Shown piece after piece: positions 33,265 to 41,485 of a stretch of 64,000 nucleotides of DNA; the stretch's first letter is position 1; each line of letters opens with the position of its first letter. Location: assembly GCA_034189085.1 (NCBI GenBank), contig JAXHVH010000007.1, positions 1-64,000 on the forward strand, written 5' to 3'. The notes below the pieces were generated by a model, which was not told where the DNA came from, made no database searches, and saw only the letters and a list, made by a program, of their open reading frames with translations. The position numbers and the translations under genes are program-made. The stretch is from M55B129 sp034189085 (GTDB lineage Bacteria; Bacillota; Dethiobacteria; DTU022).

Positions 33265-34704
33265 CTACTTATTGTCTTCTTTTTTTGCAATTTCAGCTTC
33301 CATTTCCATATCCCTGTCCGAATCCATGGCATTTCCCTCTCCGCCCTGTTTTTCTGCAGCAGGAGTATTCTCCCGTTCATCCTCTTTGTCAGTCTTTCCA
33401 GTTTCTTTTTTTACCATCTCAATCTGGGCTTCAGAAACAAGGAGGTCGATTACCTTGCGGATGCGCATTTCTTCGCGAATCACCGGCAGCCGACCCTGTT
33501 TCTCAATGATTTCCCGCACCCTCTCCGCACTGTCGTTGTAGCTCTCGGCAATGGATGCAATCTTATTATCTAATTCGCTGTCTTCGACTTCGATTCCTTC
33601 TTTTTTGGCTATCGCATCAAGCACCAGGTTGATCCTCGTTCTTTTTTCTGCTTCTTCTCGCCTTTCTTCGCGAAGCTCTTCAACTTTTTTCCCGGCGAGA
33701 TTAAGAAACTGATCCATGTCCATACCCTGATAACGCAGATAAGTCTCAAATTCACCGATCAACCTGTCCAGCTGACGCTCTACCAGGGTCTGTGGCAGAT
33801 CCACTTTGGACTCTTCGGCTATTTTGCCGATTAATGCTTCTTCCATTCTCTCTTTCGATTCTTCCCGGGCGTTGTTAAGCAGCCTCTCCCGCAGATCTTC
33901 TTTCATCTCCTGCAAAGTATCAAATTCGCTTGCCTCTTTGGCAAACTCGTCATCCAACTCCGGGAGCTCCTTCTTCTTGATCTGCTTGACTGTTACTTTA
34001 AAGAGCGCCTCCTTACCGACCAGCTCTTCTTTTCCGTAATCATCGGGAAATTTGACTTTCACCTCCCTTTCTTCTTCGGGAGAAACGCCAAGGAGCTGTT
34101 CTTCAAAACCCTTAATAAAAGACTTTGATCCCAGTTCAAGAGAATAGTTTTCCACTTCTCCACCCTCAAAAGGTTCTCCGTCAATAAAACCTTTGAAATC
34201 AATCGTCAGCAGGTCGCCCTCTTCCGCTGTTCCATCTTCTTTTGGAATAAGCCTGGCACTTTGCTCCCGCAGCATAAATAGGCTCTGCTCCACCTGGATT
34301 TCGTCAACAGTCGCTTCCGTCTGCTCAACCTTGATACCCTTATATTCACCCAATTCAACAGGAGGCATCACCTCCACAACCGCGTTGAAAAGAAGAGGCT
34401 TACCCTCTTCGATCTGGACCAGCTCGAAATCAGGCTGGTTAATGGGACTGACGTCCGCTTCCTCCAGCGCTTCCTCGTAAGCAGGAGGCACAAGCATTTC
34501 AAGAGCTTCTTCGTGCAGCACCTCCGGTCCAAATCGTGTTTCGAGAATCCGGCGGGGCACTTTACCCTTTCTGAAACCGGGCAAATTAACCTGCTTTACG
34601 ACTTTCCGATAGGCCTTGGCCAGGGCAGTGTCAACATCCGGCGACGCTACTTCTATCTCCAACTTGACCTTGTTGTTTTCAATGTTTTCCAGGCGATTCA
34701 ACAT
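33265..34704 (-). CDS. tig: Trigger factor chaperone/prolyl isomerase
   Basis: Ribosome-bound chaperone. 479 residues: N-terminal ribosome-binding domain with GFRKGKVPR at residues 43-51, FKBP-type prolyl isomerase domain at about 160-245 (EGDLLTIDFKGFIDGEPFEG), and the helical C-terminal chaperone domain. The last 45 residues are an extra, highly charged Glu/Lys tail beyond the usual 430-residue length. First gene of the tig-clpP-clpX-lon cluster and behind a good sigma-A promoter. Confidence 0.96.
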   Translation of the reverse strand: MLNRLENIENNKVKLEIEVASPDVDTALAKAYRKVVKQVNLPGFRKGKVPRRILETRFGPEVLHEEALEMLVPPAYEEALEEADVSPINQPDFELVQIEEGKPLLFNAVVEVMPPVELGEYKGIKVEQTEATVDEIQVEQSLFMLREQSARLIPKEDGTAEEGDLLTIDFKGFIDGEPFEGGEVENYSLELGSKSFIKGFEEQLLGVSPEEEREVKVKFPDDYGKEELVGKEALFKVTVKQIKKKELPELDDEFAKEASEFDTLQEMKEDLRERLLNNAREESKERMEEALIGKIAEESKVDLPQTLVERQLDRLIGEFETYLRYQGMDMDQFLNLAGKKVEELREERREEAEKRTRINLVLDAIAKKEGIEVEDSELDNKIASIAESYNDSAERVREIIEKQGRLPVIREEMRIRKVIDLLVSEAQIEMVKKETGKTDKEDERENTPAAEKQGGEGNAMDSDRDMEMEAEIAKKEDNK

Positions 34705-34814
34705 ATTGATTACCTCTCTTTACCATGCAGATAAAAAACCTTCGGCCGGTGCAAGCCGGTCCGGCTATCAGATCAATAATAAAAACGCCTTAATACAGGC
34801 GCCAAAGCATTTAT

Positions 34815-34843
34815 ATATTACCATAGATAAAAAATGGTGACAA
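34815..34843 (-). promoter_or_regulatory. Sigma-A promoter of tig-clpP-clpX
   Basis: On the minus strand TTGTCA (34843-34838) and TAATAT (34820-34815) are separated by exactly 17 bases. The start of transcription would be about 100 bases upstream of tig. A small CGCCT...AGGCG hairpin followed by TTTTTATT lies in that leader and might attenuate, though the stem is only five base pairs. Confidence 0.65.
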
Positions 34844-34934
34844 CATCTAAATAAAAACAGGTGATCCGAACGGTAAAAGATTTTAGGCAGACGAAAACAT
34901 ATGGGTTAACTTTTCTCAATAGTTATCATAAATA

Positions 34935-34963
34935 TTGATTATTGTTTCAAAATAATATACAAT
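34935..34963 (+). promoter_or_regulatory. Sigma-A promoter of the tetR-fadN-thl operon
   Basis: TTGATT and TACAAT separated by exactly 17 bases, ending six bases before the operator listed next and 43 bases before the tetR start. Confidence 0.65.
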
Positions 34964-34968
34964 ATTGG

Positions 34969-34986
34969 CGAATGAATACTCATTCA
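34969..34986 (+). promoter_or_regulatory. FadR-type TetR operator
   Basis: CGAATGAATACTCATTCA is an almost perfect palindrome. It matches the TGAATGA-NTAN-TCATTCA box bound by FadR-type TetR regulators of fatty-acid degradation in Bacillota at all but the first base. It covers the expected transcription start, so the encoded TetR protein probably represses its own operon. Confidence 0.8.
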
Positions 34987-35005
34987 TCCGCACAGGAGTA
35001 TGCTG

Positions 35006-35587
35006 ATGGCTAAAAGAACGGGTGAAAAATATGAAGCGATCCTGGAAGCAGCGGTTAAAACTATTGCCAGGCGTGGATATCACCGCACCAGGATTGCCGA
35101 TATAGCCTACGAGGCAGGATTGGCTGACGGAACCCTGTACATTTACTTCGAAAACAAAGAAGATATTCTCATAACCCTTTTCCAAAATCTCATGCAGCAT
35201 TTTGTTGAAGAGTTGAGCCACGAACTGGCCCGGTGCAGCAACGCTGAAGAAAAACTTGGCCGCATCATCGGCTATCATCTCAGCACCCTCGGAGAAAGGC
35301 CGAACCAGGCCATGGTCACCCAGATTGAGCTGCGCCAGATTGATCAAACCATTAACCAGGGCATATCAAAACCGCTGATGAGCTATTTTCAGTTAATTGA
35401 GGAGGTGATTGATGAAGGTAAAAAACAGGGCCTTTACCGGCGCGAACTAAATACAAGGACAGCCCGCAAGGTAATATTTGGTGCTATCGATGAAGTGGTA
35501 ACCTGCTGGGTCATGTCCACCAAACCATATAATCTCACAGTTATGCAAAAACCCCTCTTTGATCTGCTGGTAAAAGGGTTGTGCTGA
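35006..35587 (+). CDS. TetR-family regulator, FadR-like
   Basis: 193-residue TetR repressor. The helix-turn-helix covers about residues 8-55 (AAVKTIARRGYHRTRIADIA, then GLADGTLYIYFENKEDILI), and the remainder is a helical ligand domain. I take ATG 35006 because AGGAG lies seven bases ahead; the ATG two codons earlier is too close. It is first in an operon with a 3-hydroxyacyl-CoA dehydrogenase and a thiolase, and a FadR-type palindrome overlaps its promoter. Long-chain or short-chain acyl-CoA is therefore the likely inducer, as for Bacillus FadR. No N-terminal anomalies. Confidence 0.88.
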   Translation: MAKRTGEKYEAILEAAVKTIARRGYHRTRIADIAYEAGLADGTLYIYFENKEDILITLFQNLMQHFVEELSHELARCSNAEEKLGRIIGYHLSTLGERPNQAMVTQIELRQIDQTINQGISKPLMSYFQLIEEVIDEGKKQGLYRRELNTRTARKVIFGAIDEVVTCWVMSTKPYNLTVMQKPLFDLLVKGLC

Positions 35588-35644
35588 TTTTAGTTGATCC
35601 TATTGATGGGTTCTTTTAATTTTACGTCACAGGGAGGTATTTCA

Positions 35645-38053
35645 ATGGCCTTGAAAGAAATCCGAAAGGCTGCCGTTCTCGGCGCCGGGGTAATGGGCGC
35701 TACTATTGCCGCCCATCTGGCCAACGTGGGAATTCCGGTCTACCTGCTTGACATCATCCCCCGGGAATTAACACCGGAAGAAGAAAAACAGGGTTTGACT
35801 CTCGAAAGTCCCGAAGTACGCAACCGTCTCGCCAATAAGGGGAAACAGAACCTCCTCAAAAATAAACAGAAACCACTCTACAGCGATTCCAATATTGACC
35901 TGATTACCCCCGGCAATTTTGAAGACGATCTATCCAAAATCAAAGATGTCGATTGGGTAATCGAGGTTGTCGTCGAAAATATTGAGATCAAGAAAAAGGT
36001 ATTTAAACAGGTGGAAGAAAACTGGGCCGAGGGAATAATTGTTTCCTCCAACACTTCAGGCCTTTCAATCAATGAGATGGTGGAGGACAATTCACCTCGC
36101 TTTCGCCAGTACTTTCTGGGAACCCACTTTTTTAATCCACCACGCTGGATGAAACTGCTGGAAATTATCCCCTGTCGCGATACATCCGACGAAGTTCTCA
36201 GGTTTATGCACCGCTTCTGTGAAAAAGTTCTGGGCAAGGGCGTGGTTTTTGCCAAGGATACTCCCAATTTTATCGCCAACCGCATCGGAACTCATGCTAT
36301 GATGCACACCATCAAACTTATGCAGGAAGAAAAGATGACTATTGAAGAGGTGGACACTATTACCGGCCCACCGATGGGGCATCCCAAGAGCGCTTCCTTC
36401 CGTACCCTTGATATGGTAGGCCTTGACACATTTTGTCATGTCGCCCGTACTGTTTATGATAAAACTGAAAACCTCGAAGAAAAATCCAGCTTTGAACTGC
36501 CGGATTTCCTGCAAAAAATGGTCGACAAAAAACTGCTCGGAGATAAAACAGGCCAGGGTTTCTACAAAAAAATAAAAGGTGAAAATGGTTCAGAAATAAA
36601 TGCTATAGATATAGAAACACTTGAATATCGGCCACGGGAAAAAGCTCGTTTCGACATTATTGGCAAAACAAGACACGAGGAACTGACCGTGGGTTTCAAG
36701 ATGCTGGTTAATTCGGACGATAAAGCCGGCCGGTTTGCCTGGGAGCTGACCAGGCGATTTTTAATCTACAGCGCTTCGATGATTCCGGAAATAGCCGATG
36801 ATGTTGTTAATATCGACAGGGCCATGCGCTGGGGCTTCAACTGGAAACTGGGCCCCTTTGAAAGTTGGGACGCCATCGGCGTTAGAGAAAGCGTCGAACG
36901 GATGAAAAACGAAGGCCTGAAGATCCCGGCCAATGTTGAAGAAATGCTTAACAAAGGATTCGATAATTTTTACAGGGAAGATGAAAAAGGTAACCTTTCA
37001 TACTACGATTTCTCTTCCGGGAGCTATAAAACGGTGCCGGTCAGCCCTGAAATTATCAGTCTGCCCGCCCTGAAGAAGCAGAATAAATTGATCATGGGCA
37101 ATGATGACGGCAGTCTGATCGACATGGGCGACGGCGTCTGCTGTCTGGAACAGCATAGCCCGCAACAGGCACTTTCCCCTCTTTTCTGGGATTTCATCCA
37201 TGAGGCTATCGAGGAAGCTGAAAAAAACTATGTGGGCATGGTGGTAGGCAATCACGCCAATAATTTCTGCGTCGGTGCCAACGTCGCCCTGATGCTGATG
37301 GCCGCCCAGTCCGGTGAGTGGGAAATGCTTGAGCAATCCAATGTAAGCCTGCAAAAGGGCTTGATGAAGCTGAAATATGCGAAAATACCGGTTGTCGCCG
37401 CTCCCTTCCAGATGACTCTGGGCGGCGGTATGGAATTAATTTCTCATTGTGACCGGGTCCAGGCAGCCGCCGATACTTTTCTTGGCCAGGTTGAAATGGG
37501 CATGGGCTTAATACCCGGCGCCGGTGGAAACAAGGAGCTGCTCATTCGAATGACCGAGGGCCTGCGCGATGACCTGAATACAGATCGCCTCCCCTTCGTC
37601 CAGAAAGCCTTCGAAGCGATCGCCATGGCCACAGTATCCAGCAGCGCCCAGCATGCAAGGGAATTGGGATTCCTCCGGAAAACGGATAAAATAACCGTAA
37701 ACCAGGACTACCTGCTTCACGATGCTAAAAATACTGTTCTGGCTATGGTCCTGGAAGGTTATGAGCCGCCCAGGCCTAAAAAGATCAGGGTTCTTGGCGA
37801 GTATGGAATCGCAACCTTCAAGGCGGGCGTCCAGAACATGCTCTGGGGCGGCTATATCACTGAGCACGAACAAAAAGTAGCCAACGCCATTGCCTATGTC
37901 ATCTGCGGCGGCAATATAAAACCCGATTCGCTGGTCAGTGAACAGTACCTGCTCGACATTGAAAGAGAAAAATTCAAGAGCCTTCTTGGTGAGCCAAAAA
38001 CCCAGGAAAGAATCAATCATTTTCTCACCACGGGCAAGCCCTTGAGAAATTAA
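35645..38053 (+). CDS. fadN: 3-hydroxyacyl-CoA dehydrogenase / enoyl-CoA hydratase, FadN-like
   Basis: Bifunctional beta-oxidation enzyme, 802 residues. The N-terminal NAD-binding fold has AAVLGAGVMGATIAAHLANV and SNTSGLSINEM; GTHFFNPPRWMKLLEI carries the dehydrogenase histidine-containing region; two C-terminal dehydrogenase domains follow. A crotonase domain at about 490-680 keeps both acidic residues, in LGGGMELISHCD and LGQVEMGMGLIPGAGG. This order (dehydrogenase first, hydratase last) is that of Bacillus FadN. I start it at ATG 35645, after GGGAGGTATTTCA. The thiolase follows after 17 bases. No acyl-CoA dehydrogenase is nearby. Confidence 0.93.
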   Translation: MALKEIRKAAVLGAGVMGATIAAHLANVGIPVYLLDIIPRELTPEEEKQGLTLESPEVRNRLANKGKQNLLKNKQKPLYSDSNIDLITPGNFEDDLSKIKDVDWVIEVVVENIEIKKKVFKQVEENWAEGIIVSSNTSGLSINEMVEDNSPRFRQYFLGTHFFNPPRWMKLLEIIPCRDTSDEVLRFMHRFCEKVLGKGVVFAKDTPNFIANRIGTHAMMHTIKLMQEEKMTIEEVDTITGPPMGHPKSASFRTLDMVGLDTFCHVARTVYDKTENLEEKSSFELPDFLQKMVDKKLLGDKTGQGFYKKIKGENGSEINAIDIETLEYRPREKARFDIIGKTRHEELTVGFKMLVNSDDKAGRFAWELTRRFLIYSASMIPEIADDVVNIDRAMRWGFNWKLGPFESWDAIGVRESVERMKNEGLKIPANVEEMLNKGFDNFYREDEKGNLSYYDFSSGSYKTVPVSPEIISLPALKKQNKLIMGNDDGSLIDMGDGVCCLEQHSPQQALSPLFWDFIHEAIEEAEKNYVGMVVGNHANNFCVGANVALMLMAAQSGEWEMLEQSNVSLQKGLMKLKYAKIPVVAAPFQMTLGGGMELISHCDRVQAAADTFLGQVEMGMGLIPGAGGNKELLIRMTEGLRDDLNTDRLPFVQKAFEAIAMATVSSSAQHARELGFLRKTDKITVNQDYLLHDAKNTVLAMVLEGYEPPRPKKIRVLGEYGIATFKAGVQNMLWGGYITEHEQKVANAIAYVICGGNIKPDSLVSEQYLLDIEREKFKSLLGEPKTQERINHFLTTGKPLRN

Positions 38054-38070
38054 AGGAGGAGGAAACCAGA

Positions 38071-39246
38071 ATGAAAGAAGCCGTTATCGTTTCCAGCGTC
38101 CGGACGGCAATTGGCAAGGCACCGCGGGGCAAACTTCGCTTTACCAGGCCAGATTACATGGGCACAGTAGCCGTTAGGGAAGCCATGTCCAGGGCTAAAG
38201 GGCTTGATCCAGCCAAAGTGGAAGATGTAATCATGGGCTGTTCATTCCCCGAAGCGGAGCAGGGGATGAATGTAGGCCGTATAATCGCCCTCCAGGCCGG
38301 TTTTCCCGACAGCGTCCCCGGCCAGACGGTCAACCGCTTCTGCTCCTCGGGACTGCAGGCTATCGCCCTGGCTGCCGAACGAATAATGCTGGGATATGCC
38401 GATGCGATTGTCGCCGGAGGAGTTGAAAGTATGAGCATGGTTCCTATGGGCGGGAACAAGCTCACTCCGAGCCCTGCTCTGGTTGAAAAATATATTGAAG
38501 CCTACACCCCCATGGGCATAACCGCTGAAAATGTAGCCAATCGCTTTAACATCACCCGTGAAGAACAGGATCAATTCGGCCTGGCCAGCCAGCAGAAAGC
38601 AGCCGCAGCAACAAAAGAAGGCCGATTTAAAGATGAAATCGTTCCTCTTAAAATAGTCGATCGCTCGGTCGGTCCGGACAACAAAATTGTTGAAAAAGAA
38701 TCTATCTTCGATGTCGATGAGGGGATCCGCGAAACCAGCCTGGAAGCACTGGCCAAATTGCGCCCGGCTTTTCATACTAAAGGTACTGTTACCGCAGGCA
38801 ATTCATCCCAGACCAGCGACGGGGCAGCAGCAGCCGTAGTTATGTCTGCTGAGAAAGCAGCTTCTCTCAGTCTCAAACCAATGGCCGTCTACCGCGGTTT
38901 TGCCGTGGCTGGCTGCCCTCCGGAAATCATGGGGATTGGCCCTTCAGTTGCAGTGCCAAAGCTGATGAAAATGACCGGTAAAAAAATCCCCGATATAGAC
39001 CTTTTTGAACTGAACGAAGCCTTTGCTTCACAGGCTATTTACTGCCTGAAAGAACTTGATTTAAATCCTGAAGCCGTCAATGTCAACGGCGGAGCTATAT
39101 CTTTGGGCCACCCACTGGGCTGCACCGGAGCCAAGCTTACCGCCACCCTCCTGCACGAAATGGCCCGCCGCGGTTCCCGTTACGGCGTGGTTACCATGTG
39201 TATCGGGGGCGGCATGGGCGCCGCAGCCCTCTTCGAGCGGGCTTGA
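38071..39246 (+). CDS. fadA: Acetyl-CoA acyltransferase (thiolase)
   Basis: 391-residue thiolase. The nucleophilic cysteine is in VNRFCSSGLQAIALAAE near residue 90, the histidine in GGAISLGHPLGCTGAK near 348, and the second cysteine in VVTMCIGGGMGAALFERA near 378. It forms the last step of beta-oxidation, or the first of a reverse pathway, with the adjacent fadN product. AAAGGAGGAGG precedes the ATG. FadA-type by neighbourhood; an acetoacetyl-CoA thiolase cannot be excluded. Confidence 0.95.
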   Translation: MKEAVIVSSVRTAIGKAPRGKLRFTRPDYMGTVAVREAMSRAKGLDPAKVEDVIMGCSFPEAEQGMNVGRIIALQAGFPDSVPGQTVNRFCSSGLQAIALAAERIMLGYADAIVAGGVESMSMVPMGGNKLTPSPALVEKYIEAYTPMGITAENVANRFNITREEQDQFGLASQQKAAAATKEGRFKDEIVPLKIVDRSVGPDNKIVEKESIFDVDEGIRETSLEALAKLRPAFHTKGTVTAGNSSQTSDGAAAAVVMSAEKAASLSLKPMAVYRGFAVAGCPPEIMGIGPSVAVPKLMKMTGKKIPDIDLFELNEAFASQAIYCLKELDLNPEAVNVNGGAISLGHPLGCTGAKLTATLLHEMARRGSRYGVVTMCIGGGMGAAALFERA

Positions 39247-39292
39247 ACAGTCGAAGAAAATAAGCGGAAAATTTATTACCTGCCGGGAGCGT

Positions 39293-39347
39293 CAACTTAG
39301 TCATAACCTCTTTTTATGGTATGATTAAGTTGCACACTCCTTTTTTA
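39293..39347 (+). terminator. Terminator after the tetR-fadN-thiolase operon
   Basis: CAACTTAGTCATAACC and GGTATGATTAAGTTG form a long imperfect hairpin (one bulge, one mismatch) about 50 bases past the thiolase stop, followed by CTTTTTTAA. Confidence 0.65.
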
Positions 39348-39369
39348 ATACTTCTTAAGGAGGAATTTC

Positions 39370-40545
39370 ATGACTCCTTCAACTGAGCTGCAACAAAGAA
39401 TTAAAAAATTAAAGCAAGCAATGATGGAAAAAAACATTGCCGGAACACTGCTTGTCCAGAGGGCGGATCTTTTTTATTTTAGCGGAACGGGACAAAATGC
39501 CCACATGTTCATCCCTCTTGAAGGAGAACCAGACCTGATTGTAAAAAAATCGCTAACCCGTGCAACCCGGGAAAGTGCTCTCGATAATATTATTCCCTTC
39601 CGGGGCTGGGACAGTTTGGCCAAACTCATTGCAGATACCCTGCCGCCGGGATCAAAAATCGGGCTCGAATTGGATGTTCTGCCGGCCAATCTTTTTTTCC
39701 GCTACCAGAAGCTGCTTAATAGTTATGACCTGACCGATGTTTCAAGTGTTGTGCGCCGGATAAGAGCTGTCAAATCCCCTCACGAAATAAACTTGATCAG
39801 TGAAGCGGCAAAAATGAGCCATTCCTTATTCGAGCATGCCGGCAAAATTATCAGGGAGGGAATGAGGGAAATTGAACTGGCCGGGCGGTTGGAAATGCAG
39901 GCCCGTCTGCTTGGGCACCAGGGCGCGGTGCGCATGCGCAGCTTTAACCAGGAGATCCATTACGGCCACGTCATGGCCGGCGATAACGCTGCAGTGGTAA
40001 GCTTTTTCGATGGTCCTACCGGTGGCAGTGGTGTAAACCCTTCTTATCCCCAGGGTGCCGGAACAAGAAAAATCAAGTGCAAAGAGCCTATTCTGGTCGA
40101 TCTGGTCAGCATATTCGACGGTTACATGATCGATCAAACCAGGATCTTCTCAATCGGCGAACCGGCTGTTCACCTGCAGGAAGCTTACCGGGAGGCTTTA
40201 CAGATCAAGCATGCCCTGATGCAGGCGGGCCGGCCAGGCACCACCGGGAACGACCTCTATGAGAAGGCAGAGAAAGCAGCTTCCCTGGCCGGGCTGGCTG
40301 CCCATTTCATGGGCTACACAGAAAAAGTTCATTTTGTCGGGCACGGGGTAGGAATCGAACTAGATGAAATGCCGATAATAGGCTTCGGGATCAATCATAA
40401 ACTGGAAGAAGGCATGGTCTTTGCCCTTGAACCAAAATTTATCTTTCCCGGGGAAGGAACTGTGGGTATAGAAGACACTTTTGTCGTAGAGAAAAATGGC
40501 TTGAGACAGCTCACTCTGTCCGACGACCGGTTGCGAATCGTCTAA
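39370..40545 (+). CDS. M24-family metallopeptidase (Xaa-Pro aminopeptidase-like)
   Basis: 391 residues: an N-terminal creatinase-like domain and a C-terminal pita-bread domain. All five metal ligands can be placed: two aspartates in VDLVSIFDGYMIDQTR, the histidine in FVGHGVGIELDE, and glutamates in FALEPKF and VGIEDTF. It therefore looks catalytically competent, probably as a proline peptidase or dipeptidase. GAGGAA precedes the ATG. It comes after the operon terminator, so it probably has its own promoter. Creatinase-type or methylthiopropionate-lyase-like M24 proteins would be alternatives. Confidence 0.88.
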   Translation: MTPSTELQQRIKKLKQAMMEKNIAGTLLVQRADLFYFSGTGQNAHMFIPLEGEPDLIVKKSLTRATRESALDNIIPFRGWDSLAKLIADTLPPGSKIGLELDVLPANLFFRYQKLLNSYDLTDVSSVVRRIRAVKSPHEINLISEAAKMSHSLFEHAGKIIREGMREIELAGRLEMQARLLGHQGAVRMRSFNQEIHYGHVMAGDNAAVVSFFDGPTGGSGVNPSYPQGAGTRKIKCKEPILVDLVSIFDGYMIDQTRIFSIGEPAVHLQEAYREALQIKHALMQAGRPGTTGNDLYEKAEKAASLAGLAAHFMGYTEKVHFVGHGVGIELDEMPIIGFGINHKLEEGMVFALEPKFIFPGEGTVGIEDTFVVEKNGLRQLTLSDDRLRIV

Positions 40546-40551
40546 GCTGCA

Positions 40552-40586
40552 TGGCGGGCGTCGGGTCCAGTGGCCCACCGCCCGCC
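40552..40586 (+). terminator. GC-rich hairpin after the M24 peptidase
   Basis: GGCGGGCG and CGCCCGCC arms, with GGG/CCC pairing inside, directly after the gene. There is no T-run, so intrinsic termination is uncertain. Confidence 0.45.
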
Positions 40587-40652
40587 TGCGAAATAATTTG
40601 ATCATCCAGGAATACCTGTTCCGGGGAACCGAACCGGTTCCCTCACTTTTTA

Positions 40653-40736
40653 TCAGCCACCCGAAGTACTGCAACCGGCAAGAATAACAGTTATCAATGC
40701 TGTAATGGTAATCATCAGCCAGGTGTACCGTTTCAT
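40653..40736 (-). CDS. Very small predicted lipoprotein (27 aa)
   Basis: Found by reading the gap on the minus strand. ATG 40736 is preceded by GGGGGATTAAG. The product begins MKRYTWLMITITALITV and continues ILAGCSTSGG, so it is a signal peptide plus a lipobox (LAGC) and only five residues after the cysteine. If processed it would be a six-residue lipopeptide on the outer face of the membrane. Such entericidin-like or leftover lipoproteins are known. A truncated lipoprotein gene is the alternative. Confidence 0.5.
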   Translation of the reverse strand: MKRYTWLMITITALITVILAGCSTSGG

Positions 40737-41132
40737 CTTAATCCCCCTTCCTCAATTCCATTATTATCACAATTAGCATCAAGTTGCAATTAGCAATAAT
40801 ACATTATGGTACTGCTATTATGTCAACAATATATTTTTTTCTTTTATACACAATGCCGGGATAGCAGCTTTTTCCGGAGGCAAATGTTTGTTCTACTCAC
40901 AAATTCCACAGGGTTATCCACAGGTGAAAGCCTTTTATGCTCACTTTGCCACCTTTTTTCCACATCATTGACAGTGAGGCACCATAAAATTTGCCGATTT
41001 TGAAACCGTCAGAATGGCATAATAATTGTTCGGTTGACTCCCATTAAAATATAACTTTAAAAAAAGGGAAAATGAATTCCTTATCGAATAATGACTTATT
41101 GAAAGCAACAATCCAATTAAGGAGGCATTAGC
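40737..41132. other. 396-base stretch with DnaA-box-like motifs
   Basis: It contains an AT-rich block around 40780-40850, a perfect DnaA box TTATCCACA at 40914-40922 and a near-consensus TTTTCCACA at 40956-40964. A TTGACT at 41034-41039 could be the -35 box of the ferredoxin gene, but the -10 spacing is poor. No gene was seen. Confidence 0.45.
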
Positions 41133-41318
41133 ATGAAAGTTAAAGTAAACGATGATTGCAGCGCATGTGGCATCTGTGAGGATATTTGTCCTGAAGTATT
41201 TGAACTGGGAGATGAAAAAGCAGAAGTAAAAGTAAATCCCGTTCCAGAAGAGTATGAAGACAACGTCAGGGAAGCAGCCGAAGAGTGCCCGACTGAAGCC
41301 ATTCAAATTTCAGAATAA
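41133..41318 (+). CDS. fer: Ferredoxin, single 4Fe-4S type
   Basis: 61-residue electron carrier. Cluster cysteines are C9, C12 and C15 in DDCSACGICEDICP plus C52 in AEECPTEAI. C19 is the position that forms a disulfide in Thermotoga-type one-cluster ferredoxins, but its partner cysteine is absent here. The sequence is strongly acidic in the middle. AAGGAGG precedes the ATG. It would serve Kor, AOR and Rnf encoded in this window, but it stands alone in its own transcription unit. Confidence 0.93.
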   Translation: MKVKVNDDCSACGICEDICPEVFELGDEKAEVKVNPVPEEYEDNVREAAEECPTEAIQISE

Positions 41319-41346
41319 GAGCGGCTGCAGCGACCAAACAAACCGG

Positions 41347-41368
41347 GAGCCCGCTGAAAAGCGGGCTC
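41347..41368 (+). terminator. Hairpin after the ferredoxin gene
   Basis: GAGCCCGCT and AGCGGGCTC are perfect nine-base arms around GAAA, 28 bases past the stop. The following GTTCATTAT is only moderately T-rich. Confidence 0.55.
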
Positions 41369-41485
41369 GTTCATTATATAAGGTCCAGAAAACAGCTTTT
41401 ATATCAACACCGCTGGCAGGAATTTTTACTGCTGTCGACGAAAGAAACTGCTGCCTGGAGCACTTTTTAACAGGGAGGGATCATC

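Noticed and set aside
34740..34800. Attenuator in the tig leader
   Set aside because: The hairpin before the T-run has only five base pairs, so I kept it as a remark under the promoter entry.
40902..40964. Chromosomal replication origin
   Set aside because: Only two good DnaA boxes and none of the usual origin genes (dnaA, dnaN, rpmH) are present.
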